A stretch of 64,000 bases of DNA from Xenopus tropicalis (taxonomy: Eukaryota; Chordata; Amphibia; Anura; Pipidae): the NCBI RefSeq assembly GCF_000004195.4, contig NC_030679.2, positions 151,342,284 to 151,406,283 of the forward strand, given 5' to 3'. Shown here piece by piece: positions 51,140-62,079 of this stretch. Position 1 is the stretch's first letter. Each line of letters opens with the position of its first letter. The translations under genes and the position numbers were made by a program. The notes under the pieces are model-generated. The model was not told the DNA's origin and did no database searches. It worked only from the letters and a program-made list of their open reading frames with translations.

Positions 51140-52975
51140 CACTCCCTATACTCCTACTGCCCAACTCCTACTCCTACTGCCCAACTCCTACTCCCCAACT
51201 CCTACTCCTACTGCCCAACTACTACTCCTACTGCCCAACTCCTACTCCCCAACTCCTACTCCTACTGCCCAACTACTACTCCTACTGCCCAACTCCTACT
51301 CCTACTGCCCAACTCCTACTCCTACTGCCCAACTCCTACTCCTACTGCCCAATGACTACTCCTACTGCCCAACTCCTACTCCTACTGCCCAACTCCTACT
51401 CCTACTGCCCAATGACTACTCCTACTGCCCAACTCCTACTCCTACTGCCCAACTCCTACTCCTACTGCCCAACGACTACTCCTACTGCCCAACTCCTACT
51501 CCCCAACTCCTACTCCTACTGCCCAACTACTACTCCTACTGCCCAACTACTACTCCTACTGCCCAACTCCTACTCCTACTGCCCAACTCCTACTCCTACT
51601 GCCCAACTCCTACTCCTACTGCTCAACGACTACTCCTACTGCCCAACTCCTACTCCTACTGCCCAACTCCTACTCCTACTGCCCAACTCCTACTCCTACT
51701 GCTCAACGACTACTCCTACTGCCCAACTCCTACTCCTACTGCCCAACGACTACTCCTACTGCCCAACTCCTACTCCTACTGCCCAACTCCTACTCCTACT
51801 GCCCAACGACTACTCCTACTGCCCAACTCCTACTCCTACTGCCCAACTCCTACTCCTACTGCCCAACTCCTACTCCTACTGCTCAACGACTACTCCTACT
51901 GCCCAACTCCTACTCCTACTGCCCAACGACTACTCCTACTGCCCAACGACTACTCCTACTGCCCAACTCCTACTCCTACTGCCCAACTCCTACTCCTACT
52001 GCCCAACTCCTACTCCTACTGCTCAACGACTACTCCTACTGCCCAACTCCTACTCCTACTGCCCAACGACTACTCCTACTGCCCAACGACTACTCCTACT
52101 GCCCAACTCCTACTCCTACTGCCCAACTCCTACTCCTACTGCTCAACGACTACTCCTACTGCTCAACGACTACTCCTACTGCCCAACTCCTACTCCTACT
52201 GCCCAACTACTACTCCTACTGCCCAACGACTACTCCTACTGCCCAACGACTACTCCTACTGCCCAACGACTACTCCTACTGCCCAACTACTACTCCTACT
52301 GCCCAACTCCTACTCCTACTGCCCAACGACTACTCCTACTGCCCAACGACTACTCCTACTGCCCAACTCCTACTCCTACTGCCCAACGACTACTCCTACT
52401 GCCCAACTCCTACTCCTACTGCCCAACTCCTACTGCTCAACGACTACTCCTACTGCCCAACTCCTACTCCTACTGCCCAACGACTACTCCTACTGCCCAA
52501 CTCCTACTCCTACTGCCCAACTCCTACTCCTACTGCTCAACGACTACTCCTACTGCCCAACTCCTACTCCTACTGCCCAACTCCTACTCCTACTGCCCAA
52601 CTACTACTGCCCAACTACTACTCCTACTGCCCAACGACTACTCCTACTGCCCAACTACTACTCCTACTGCCCAACTACTACTCTTACTGCCCAACTACTA
52701 CTCCTACTGCCCAACTACTACTCCTACTGCCCAACTACTACTCCTACTGCCCAACTCCTACTCCTACTGCCCAACTCCTACTGCCCAACTACTACTCCTA
52801 CTGCCCAATTACTACTCCTACTGCCCAACGACTACTCCTACTGCCCAACGACTACTCCTACTGCCCAACGACTACTCCTACTGCCCAATTACTACTCCTA
52901 CTGCCCAACTCCTACTCCTACTGCCCAACTACTACTCCTACTGCCCAACTACTACTCCTACTGCCCAACTAATAC
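51140..52975 (+). repeat. 20-bp minisatellite CCCAACTCCTACTCCTACTG (about 92 copies)
   Basis: Unit of 20 bp with three third-part variants: CCCAACTCC, CCCAACTAC and CCCAACGAC (also CTCAACGAC and CCCAATGAC), giving a long non-random order of variants. Because the unit has no stop in any forward frame, plus-strand frames of up to 710 codons (20-residue period per 60 bases) stay open. There is no start-site, splice or composition support for a protein. Confidence 0.96.
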
Positions 52976-52984
52976 TCCCTTACG

Positions 52985-54405
52985 TATCCCACAGCCCAGT
53001 CCCTTCCCAGAGGCTATTATCCCCCCACTGCTACTATAGGCACTATCTCTCCCTACTATACCTGCTATCCCACAGCCCCAGTCCCTTCCCAGAGGCTATT
53101 ATCCCACTGCTACTATAGGCACCATCTCTCCCTACTATACCTGCTATCCCACAGCCCCAGTCCCTTCCCAGAGGCTATTATCCCACTGCTACTATAGGCA
53201 CCATCTCTCCCTACTATACCTGCTATCCCACAGCCCCAGTCCCTTCCAGAGACTATTATCCCCCCACTGCTACTATAGGCACCATCTCCCCTACTATACC
53301 TGCTATCCCACAGCCCCAGTCCCTTCCAGAGGCTATTATCCCCCACTGCTACTATAGGCACCATCTCTCCCTACTATACCTGCTATCCCACAGCCCCAGT
53401 CCCTTCCCAGAGGCTATTATCCCACTGCTACTATAGCACCATCTCTCCCTACTATACCTGCTATCCCACAGCCCCAGTCCCTTCCCAGAGGCTATTATCC
53501 CCCACTGCTACTATACGGCACCATCTCTCCCTACTATACCTGCTATCCCACAGCCCCAGTCCCTTCCAGAGGCTATTATCCCACTGCTACTATAGGCACC
53601 ATCTCTCCCTACTATACTGCTATCCACAGCCCCAGTCCCTTCCAGAGGCTATTATCCCCCCACTGCTACTATAGGCACCATCTCTCCCTACTATACCTGC
53701 TATCCCACAGCCCCAGTCCCTTCCCAGAGGCTATTATCCCCCCACTGCTACTATAGGCACCATCTCTCCCTACTATACCTGCTATCCCACAGCCCCAGTC
53801 CCTTCCCAGAGGCTATTATCCCCCCACTGCTACTATAGGCACCATCTCTCCCTACTATACCTGCTATCCCACAGCCCCAGTCCCTTCCCAGAGGCTATTA
53901 TCCCCCCTACTATAGGCACATCTCTCCCTACTATACCTGCTATCCCACAGCCCCAGTCCCTTCCCAGAGGCTATTATCCCCCCACTGCTACTATAGGCAC
54001 CATCTCTCCCTACTATACCTGCTATCCCACAGCCCCAGTCCCTTCCCAGAGGCTATTATCCCCCTACTATAGGCACATCTCTCCCTACTATACCTGCTAT
54101 CCCACAGCCCCAGTCCCTTCCCAGAGGCTATTATCCCCCCACTGCTACTATAGGCACCATCTCTCCCTACTATACCTGCTATCCCACAGCCCCAGTCCCT
54201 TCCCAGAGGCTATTATCCCCCCTACTATAGGCACATCTCTCCCTACTATACCTGCTATCCCACAGCCCCAGTCCCTTCCCAGAGGCTATTATCCCCCCAC
54301 TGCTACTATAGGCACCATCTCTCCCTACTATACCTGCTATCCCACAGCCCCAGTCCCTTCCCAGAGGCTATTATCCCCCCTACTATAGGCACATCTCTCC
54401 CTACT
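52985..54405 (+). repeat. About 80-bp minisatellite (about 18 copies)
   Basis: Unit GAGGCTATTATCCCCCCACT, GCTACTATAGGCACCATCTC, TCCCTACTATACCTGCTATC, CCACAGCCCCAGTCCCTTCC. In the 3' third a shorter version lacking CACTGCTA (CCCCCTACTATAGGCACATC) alternates with the full version (53900-54390), a higher-order two-unit period of about 150 bases. Confidence 0.94.
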
Positions 54406-55560
54406 ATAGCAGTTACTATGTATATATGGAGCCTTTCCGAGCTAAAGGTTCTGCTGTGCAAGTGATTTAGCCCCCCGGGACCCCCGTATGATGGGGAGAG
54501 ATATGTATAGGGGGAAGTATATGTGGATAGAAATATAAATGTAGCGGTTGCCGTTACAAAGAGCTCTATGTTATCAGTGGGGAGGGGGGGGGGCAGGAAT
54601 GAGAGGAAAGGTTATTTTCTCAGGAAGGGAGAGAGAATGGCAGCCTGGGGCAGGAATGGGGGTGTTTCCCTGGGAGGGGGTGCGGTCATTTGGGTGAGAG
54701 CAATGGGGGGAGATGGCAGCCCCCCAGCTCTGTACAAAGCCCGGCAACTCCCAGCTGTCTGTGCTTCTCTGCCCATCTGTCCGGCCATAAATAATCCCAG
54801 GCGAGAAATGGGCCCGAGGGGCTACTGGGGGGGGGGGCACATGCCAGATGTGTTGTATGGGCCTGGGGGCCCCAGCCCCCCCAGAGGTTGTGATTATTTT
54901 TAATATGACAGATATTGGGCCCCAAAACTGTAGCAGATACGACTGCAGCAATGACATGTTTACTTGCCCTTTAAATTAATGTAGCTGTAAAGTGCGTTTC
55001 TATTGGTTGTCTTCATGTGGGTGTGGTTTCCATTCCCTGTATACACTGAGTTTGGCAATAATAGCCATAATTAATTACCCACGTGCCGTGCAATAGGGGG
55101 GGGGGGCCTGGCTCCTTTGCTGCAGTGACAGGGCCCCGAGCCAGTTAAAGGGCAAGTAAAGCCCAGAGCAATGTATCTGTGTGAGACGTGCATTGGGGGG
55201 TCGGGCCCCATGGAGCCCCTTAGGGCCACACACACCAACAAACTGGGGCTGAATAGAATGACAGGGCAGCGGCAGGGGTATAATTAGCCTCAGGGGGGGG
55301 GGGGCAACTGGAACCCTCCGACTGTCTAGGAATTCCTGCAGCTCTCGGCCAATCGCCTTACGGGGGATCCAGCCCTTCTATTTATACCCCGGGTCCGCTT
55401 TCATTTCTGCCCTACAGAGAGGCCGGGACAAAGCCCATAGTGTGTGCGGAACATTCTGCCCCCCCCCCCCACCTGGGAACCCACGCTGATTATTAAACTG
55501 CCCCCCCCCCGGGCAGCACCGCAAGTACAGGGGGCTGATAACCAATGTTTTATATCTGGA
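54406..55560. other. Unique stretch within the probable irs3 last intron
   Basis: About 1.1 kb of ordinary DNA between two arrays. It includes inverted and direct CCAAT-like motifs (TATTGGTTGTC near 55000; GGCCAATCGCC near 55346), a TATA/MEF2-like CTATTTATACC at about 55377-55387, and several G- or C-runs (55096, 55290, 55460, 55501). Frames of about 125 codons at 54523-54957 on both strands have no support. It could hold a regulatory element. Confidence 0.45.
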
Positions 55561-58500
55561 TGATACGGGGGAGACAGGACAATATGGGGGGGGAGACAGA
55601 GAGGATAATACGGGGGGCCCTATTGGGAGTGGGGGGGGGGTGAGAGGGGCCCTATGGAGAGTGGGGGGGGGAGAGGGCCCTATGGGAGTGGGGGGGTGGG
55701 TGAAAGGGGGCCCTATGGGGAGTGGGGGGGGGTGAAAGGGGCCCTATGGGGAGTGGGGGGGGGGTGAGAGGGGCCCTATTGGGAGTGGGGGGGGGTGAGA
55801 GGGGCCCTATGGAGAGTGGGGGGAGAGGGGCCCTATGGGGAGTGGGGGGGGGGGTGAAGGGGCCCTATGGGGAGTGGGGGGGGGGGGTGAAAGGGGCCCT
55901 ATGGGGAGTGGGGGGGGTGAGAGGGGCCCTATGGGGAGTGGGGGGGGGGTGAGAGGGGCCCTATGGGGAGTGGGGGGGGGGTGAGAGGGCCCTATGGGGA
56001 GTGGGGGGGAGGGCCCTATGGGGAGTGGGGGGGGTGAGAGGGGCCCTAGGGGGTGGGGGGGTGAGAGGGGCCTATGGGGAGTGGGGGGGGTGAGAGGGGC
56101 CTATGGGGAGTGGGGGGGTGAGAGGGGCCCTATGGGGAGTGGGGGGGGGTGAGAGGGGCCCTATGGGGAGTGGGGGGGGTGAGAGGGGCCCTATGGGGAG
56201 TGGGGGGGGGTGAGAGGGGCCCTATGGGGGAGTGGGTGGGGGGGGGTGAGAGGGGCCCTATGGGGAGTGGGGGGAGGGGGTGAGAGGGGCCCTATGGGGA
56301 GTGGGGGGTGAGAGGGGCCCTAATGGGGAGTGGGGGGGGTGAGAGGGGCCCTATGGGGAGTGGGGGGGGGGGTGAGAGGGGCCTATGGGAGTGGGGGGGG
56401 GGGTGAGAGGGGCCCTATGGGAGTGGGGGGGGGGTGAGAGGGGCCCTATGGGGAGGGGGAGAGGGCCCTATGGGAGTGGGGGGTGAGAGGGGCCCTATGG
56501 GGAGTGGGGGGGGTGAGAGGGGCCCTATGGGGAGTGGGGGTGAGAGGGGCCCTATGGGGAGTGGGGGGGTGAGAGGGCCTATGGGAGTGGGGGGGTGAGA
56601 GAGGCCCTATGGGGAGTGGGGGGGTGTGAGAGGGGGCCTTATGGGGAGTGGGGGGGTGAGAGGGGCCTATGGGGAGTGGGGGGGGGGTGAGAGGGGCCCT
56701 ATGGGAGTGGGGGGGTGAGAGGGGGCCTTATGGGGAGTGGGGGGGGTGAAGGTGGCCTATGGGGAGGGGGGGGGGGTGAGAGGGCCCTAGGGGAGTGGGG
56801 GGTGAGAGGGGCCCTAAGGGGAGTGGGGGGGTGAGAGGGGCCCTAATGGGGAGTGGGGGGGGGGGTGAGAGGGGCCCTATGGGGAGTGGGGGGGGGGTGA
56901 GAGGGGCCCTATGGGGAGTGGGGGGGGGTGGAGAGGGCGCCCTATGGGGAGTTGCGTGGGAGAGCGGGCCCTATGGGGTGGGGGGGGTGAGAGGGCCCTA
57001 TGGAGGAGTGGGGGGTGAGAGGGGCCCTATGGGAGTGGGGGGGTGAGAGGGGCCCTATGGGGAGGGGGGGAGTGGGGGGGTGAGAGGGCCTATTGGGGAG
57101 TGGGGGGGTGAGAGGGCCTATGGGGAGTGTTGGGGGGGGGGGTGAGAGGAGGCCTTTATGGGCGAGTGGGGGGTGAGATGGCCCTATGGGGAAGGGGGAG
57201 TGGGGGGTGAGAGGGCCTAGGGAAGTGGGGGGTGAGAGGGCCCTATGGGGAGTGGGGGGGGTGAGTGGAGGGGCCTTCATGGGGAGTGGGGGGGGTGAGA
57301 GCTGGCCCCTATGGGGAGGGGGAGTGGGGGGGTGAGAAGGGCCCATAAGGGGGTGGGGGGTGAGAGGGGCCCTAAGGGAGTGGGGGGGGGGATGGAGAGG
57401 GGCCCTTTATGGGGAGTGTGGGGGGGCGGTGAGAGGGGCCTATGGGGATGTGGGGGGGGTGAGAGGGGCCCTATGGGGTGGGGTGGGGGGGGAGAGGGGG
57501 CCCTAAGGGAGTGGGGGGGTGAGAGGGGCCCTATGGCGGGTGGGGGGGTGAGAGGGGCCCTAAGGGCGAGTGGGGGGGGGTGAGAGGGGCCCTATGGTTG
57601 GCGGAGTGGGGGGGGAGAGGGGCCCTATGGGAGTGAGAGGGGGTGGGGGTGAGAGGTGGCCCTATGGGAGTGGGGGGGGGGGGTGAGAGGGTGGCCCTAT
57701 GGGAGTGGGGGGGGTTGAGAGGGGCCCTATGGGGAGTGGGGGGGTGAGAGGCGGCTCCTAGTGGGGAGTGGGGGGTGAGATGGGCCCTATGGGGAGGGGG
57801 GAGTGGGTGGGGTGAGAGGGAGGCCTATGGGGAGTGGCGGGGGTGAGAGGGGCCCTATGGGGTGGGGGGGGGGGGGTGAGAGGGGCCCTATGGGGAGTGG
57901 AAGGCGTGGAAAGCGGCCCTATGGGGAGGGGGAGGTGGGGGGGGTGAGAGGGCCCTTTTGGGGAGTGGGGGGGGTGAGAGGGCCCTATGGGGAGGGGGAG
58001 ATGGGGGTGGAGGGGCCCTATGGGGAGTGGGGGGGTGAAGAGGGGCCCTATGGGGGAGTGGGGGGTGATAGAGGGGCCCTATGGAGTGGGGGAGGGGGTG
58101 AGAGGGCCCTATGGGGAGTGGAAGGTGAAAGGGGCCTATGGGGAGGGGGGAGTGCGGGGTGAGAGGGGCCCATATGGGGGAGTGGGGGGGTGAGAGGGCC
58201 CTGATGGGGAGTGGCGGGGGTGAGAGGGGGCCCTATGGGGAGGGGAGAGGTGGGGGTGAGAGGGCGCCCTATGGGGACGTGGGGGTGTGGAGGGGCCCTA
58301 TGGGGAGGTGGGGGTGAGAGGGGCCCTTATGGGGGTGGCGGGGAGTGAGAGGGGCCCTATGGGGAGTGGGGGGGGTGTGAGAGGGGCCTATGGGGAGTGG
58401 GGGGGTTGAGAGGGCGCCCCTATGGGAGGGGAGAGGTGGGGGGTGAGAGGGGCTATGGGAGTGGGGGGTGAGAGGGGCCCTATGGGGAGGGGGAGTGGGG

Positions 58501-59310
58501 GGTGAGAGTGGCCCTATGGGAAGTGGGGGGTGAGAGGAGGCCCTATGGGAGGGGGGAGTGCGGGGGGGTGAGAGGGGCCCTATGGGGAGGGGTGAGGGGG
58601 GAGGTGGCGGGGGGTATGAGGGGGCCCTATGGGGAGGGGGGAGTGGGGGGATGAGAGCGGCCCTATGGGGAGTGCGGGGGAGGTGGGGGCCCTATGGGGA
58701 GGGTGACGAGTGGGGGGTGAGAAGGCGGGCCCTATGGAGAGTGGGGGGGGGGGGGTGAGAGGGGCCCTAGGAGAGGGAGAGAGTGGGGGTGAGAGGGGCC
58801 CTATGGGGAGTGGGGGGGGGTGAGAGGGGCCTATGGGAGTGGGGGGGCGTGAGAGGGGCCCTATGGGGAGTGGTTCCGGGGGTGCAAGGGCCCCTATGGG
58901 AGTTGGGCGGGGGGGTTGAGAGGGGCCCTATGGGGATGGGAGAGTGCGGGGTGGAAGGGGGCCCTATGGGGAGTGGGGGGGGGGTGAGAGGGGCCCTATG
59001 GGAGGGGAGATGAGGGGGTGACGAGGGGCCCTATGGGGAGTGGGGGGGGGTGAGAGGGGCCCTATGGGAGTGGGGGGTGAGAGGGGCCCTATGGGGAGTG
59101 GGGGGGTGAGAGGGGCCCTATGGGGAGTGGGGGGGGTGAGAGGGGCCCTATGGGGAGTGGGGGTGAGAGGGGGCCCTATGGGAGTGGGGGGGGTGAGAGG
59201 GGCCCTATGGGAGGGGAGAGTGGGGGGGTGAGAGGGGCCCTATGGGGAGTGGGGGGGGGTGAGAGGGGCCCTATGGGGAGGGGAGAGTGGGGGGGTGAGA
59301 GGGCCGGGAG
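55560..59310 (+). repeat. G-rich minisatellite, about 29-bp unit (about 125 copies)
   Basis: Unit GTGAGAGGGGCCCTATGGGG plus AGTGGGGGGG with G-runs from 4 to more than 12. Variation is mostly in G-run length, with a higher error load from about 57000 to 58900. The + strand is extremely G-rich; as irs3 is transcribed from the minus strand, its RNA would be C-rich here. Many short Gly/Arg-rich frames are by-products. Confidence 0.95.
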
Positions 59311-59412
59311 CCCAAGACAGAATTACAAACACAACATCTAAACCGGAAGCGCAAGACCACAATGCAATGGGGCAGAGAGATTGAAGGGAAAGTTAATACG
59401 AGCGGATATTAC

Positions 59413-61219
59413 CTGTCCCATCCTTGCTGCCCCGGCGCAGCTCCCCACACATCTGAAAGTCAATGCTGGCGTAGGTGTTGATGTTGGGCGGAGCTCCCAG
59501 AGAACCAATCTTGGGGGGCGGTGCCCCACCTTGCCCAACCAACACTGCCGGGGGAACTCCGCCCGCTGCGTCCTTGGACAGATCCAAGTCAATGTAGTTC
59601 AGCCCGGGCTCGAGTGCCGCAGCCCGGGTTCCGTTGCAGGGGGCGGGGGGACGGACGCTTTCGGAGCAGTGCCTTTTCCGGGTGGAGGGGTCTAACCGCA
59701 TCGGGGGATCCTGCCCCATGTTGAGGCTGCAGCCGGTCACCGCAGACACCAAGCTCTTCAGTTCGGGTTCTTCGGCCGAAGGCTTGGGTGCCAGAACCTT
59801 TTCGGGGCGCCCTAAATCACTTTCTATGGGGATCCCTGTGGCCTCTCTCAGAGTCGTTGGCCACAAGGCTTTATCTACAGCCCAGGAGTCCTTCTCCGAG
59901 GAAGTCTTCTCCAAGGCCGGCAGTAATTTCCCCACAGGTTTGAAGGCATTTTCCCCGTTCGTTCCCCGTTCCTCGTTCGTTTTTACATGAGGTTGTAAAG
60001 TTCTGTGAGGCACAAAGTCCATTTCCGTGTAGTCCCCGTTGGGCATCGCCGAGGGCTGCTCCTCCATGGAAACGGACTCTCTTGGGGCATCGATGGCTTC
60101 CTTCCCTGAGGTCTTCTTCTGGGGGGCCCTGAAATGGATGCTGACGTATTCTCCGGGACTGGGGGGCCGACGGTAGTTGCCGGACAAGGTTCCTGTGTTC
60201 CACGAGTCAATGGAGATGCTAAGAGGTCTGCGGTTCTTCCCAGCATTCACCTCTTCCAAGCTGTCAGAGGAGGAGGAGCAAGAGGCACGGGCAGATGGCT
60301 GCGGCTCCATCTTGTATGAACGAGGCAAAGAACGGTATGAAGCCGGCACCCTGCAGGGCCCGCCGGGTGAGGACAGAAAAGCCTCCTGTGGGGGTGGGGT
60401 GCTGGAGGCGGAGCGGCTCAGTGACCACATGTTCATATAGTCAGAGGCGTGGCTATCAGAACTACCAGCAGATACCTCCTGGGACGGTGGCCAACTCAAC
60501 CTCTCAATCTCCGGAGAACAACTGCCCAGGGGTGACATCATGACATAACCGGCCATTTCCACGGGGGCAGGTGGCGAGATGCTGGTGGGCGTCATGGGCA
60601 TGTAATCCTGGGACCTGTTACTGCCGGGCAGCATGGGCATGTAACCAGTCTCCTGGCGCGGCTCACGTTGGCCCATCATGGCATAATTATCTTCTTCCTG
60701 AAATAGAGTTAATCTACTACCCTCTTCCGCCGGCACGTTGGCATTGGTAGAAATCGGCTCCATCACCAGTGATCTTCTCCCATACAGCGCCATGGAGATG
60801 TAATTGGTTTCTCTTGGTCCAGGAGATGGAGGTAGGAACACCGGGGCTTCCAACACACCGGGACTAGAACCATATTCATCAGAAGAAGCAGAGCCGTAGT
60901 CAGCTGAAGACTCATTGGTTTCCACCCGTGCACCTTTCTCCTCTTCCTCCTCTTCAGGCGATTGGACACTATAGTCCTTGGACAAAGAGTGGGGTTTGGG
61001 GACCGGAGAGTTTTCAATTGGCGTCTCGGCCCTCGAGCGACGAGAAATGCCCACTTGGCTCGGGGGAGGAGGGTTTGGGTGGTGACGTCGAGATGGGACA
61101 GAGATGGGGGTGGATGAGAGGGACTGGCTCTTGGTCCTCGGACGAAATTCCTCACTCAGAGACTTCATCGCCTCAAGGATGGTCTCGTGCATGTTCTGAG
61201 CGACCACCGAGTCTTCCAC
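59413..61219 (-). CDS. irs3: irs3 large exon: PTB C-terminal helix and tyrosine-rich tail
   Basis: Acceptor AATCCTAG then GTG GAA GAC (VEDSVVAQNMHETILEAMKS), the final PTB helix. Counting from that Val as residue 1: FRPRTKSQS at 25; polyglutamate EEEEEE at 89; YISM at 140; YAMM at 179; YMPM at 193 and 206; YVMM at 225; YMNM at 261; YVSI at 358; YTEM at 397; YIDL at 542; YASI at 583. The frame is open for the whole 1.8 kb with no disabling change, and the base composition is ordinary. A single large tail exon is typical of IRS genes. Confidence 0.92.
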
Positions 61220-61918
61220 CTAGGATTTAATTGATGTCCGCGGTTAATGACATCAGGTAGGGTTGAGGTAGATCTACTCCAACGTCTAAACCACCCAAAG
61301 CCCTAAGGTCTTGGTTGGTCAATCTTTTAGTTTTGTCTTCAGTAATCTCTACATTTGTCCCACTGCCCCTGTTGGGGGGGCAATGGTTGTATCTATCCCC
61401 CCCTTCTAAAGTAGGTCATCCCAGTCTAGGACAAAAGGGAGCCTTGCAACCTCATTGAACTATATGTCCTACCAGCCCAAGGGAGGTTAAGGTTGAAAGA
61501 GCTCCACCATCACTAAGGAGCTCCTAAGAGCTGGAGTTAGAATTGGCCAATATGATTGAGTGGCCAACATGAGTGAATGTGGACCAACATGGGATTAAAC
61601 AAGGAGACCAAATTACATATGTAGGTACCTGCATCCAGAGTTCTCCTGGACCTGTCACAGCCGAGCGTCCGACTTCCACAAAGAAGTAGTTGTCGGAGTG
61701 ACCGCAGCGCCGGACATTCATGAGCTGTAGGGTGACGGAAGGATTTTCAGAACGTAAGCGGAGGAGGCCTAGGGTCCGTTCTGCCAGGCAGAGCCGGTAG
61801 ATGCCGGAGAGATTGCGCGTTTGGCCCAGGCCTCGTGGGCGGACACTGACCTGCCAGACTTCTCTGAATGCCGGGCCGGGCCAGGCAGGAGCATCTGGAG
61901 ATGAGGAGAGTGCTCGGG
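59413..61918 (-). CDS. irs3: Insulin receptor substrate 3 (partial: PTB domain and phosphotyrosine tail)
   Basis: IRS proteins are docking adaptors phosphorylated by insulin and IGF1 receptors; they recruit PI3-kinase through YxxM sites. Two coding exons are visible: 61629-61918 (PTB core) and 59413-61219 (end of PTB and whole tail). PTB landmarks EVWQV, GLGQT, GIYRLCL, MNVRRCGHSDN and EVGRSAVTGPGE match the family, including Arg residues that contact the phosphotyrosine. The tail has seven YxxM motifs, an SPGEYVSIHF site, NYIDLDL (SHP2-type) and NTYASIDFQ near the end. The second exon ends at a donor GACAG|GTAATA (59412); without splicing it would stop at 59393. The PH exons are outside the window to the right. 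irs3 is chosen over irs1/2/4 because of the lrch4 - sap25 neighbourhood; IRS3 is an expressed gene in rodents and a pseudogene in humans. At more than 700 residues without PH, it is longer than rodent Irs3 (about 495). Confidence 0.88.
61222..61628 (-). other. irs3 intron between PTB exons
   Basis: A 407-base GT-AG intron with phase 0, free of tandem repeats, in contrast to nearly every other intron in the window. On the minus strand the acceptor is TTAAATCCTAG. Nothing else is seen. Confidence 0.7.
61629..61918 (-). CDS. irs3: irs3 PTB-domain core exon
   Basis: The donor GATGCAG|GTACCT at 61628 follows GELWMQ in phase 0, and the next exon continues with VEDSVVAQ, matching the IRS1 order. 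The acceptor is either CTCCTCAG (exon to 61918) or ATCTCCAG (exon to about 61895); both leave the same phase. The PTB strands run from FREVWQVSVRPRGLGQTRNL through LQLMNVRRCGHSDNYFFVEV. The exon was clearly read on the minus strand and has no stop. Confidence 0.88.
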
Positions 61919-62079
61919 CTGAGGAGACAGACCAACAGGACAACATTAGTCCCAATACTGACAATATGTCCTTCACTACACAATGGGCATTAAGGACCCA
62001 CCAAAACCATCTCCCACCCACCCATGCCCCAAGCTATACTGGTAGCACAAATCTATACCTCCCTAATTTACCCAACACC

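Noticed and set aside
50616..51164. Minus-strand frame of 182 codons starting MGSRSIGSEEQEG
   Set aside because: Begins inside the antisense of the 20-bp array border, has low-complexity and unrelated composition, and no splice support; more likely 3' UTR or intergenic DNA.
50986..53118. Plus-strand open frame of 710 codons
   Set aside because: Entirely produced by the 20-bp repeat without stop codons. The start lies in unrelated unique sequence, and three forward frames are open at the same time.
54523..54957. 126-127-codon frames on opposite strands
   Set aside because: The two overlap fully, both are rich in Gly or Pro because of G-runs, and neither has a domain or splice sites.
59393..59413. 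Direct read-through of the irs3 tail exon to the stop at 59393 as the real C-terminus
   Set aside because: A consensus donor (ACAG|GTAATA) precedes it, so splicing is preferred. The read-through end (NIRSY) is kept only as an alternative.
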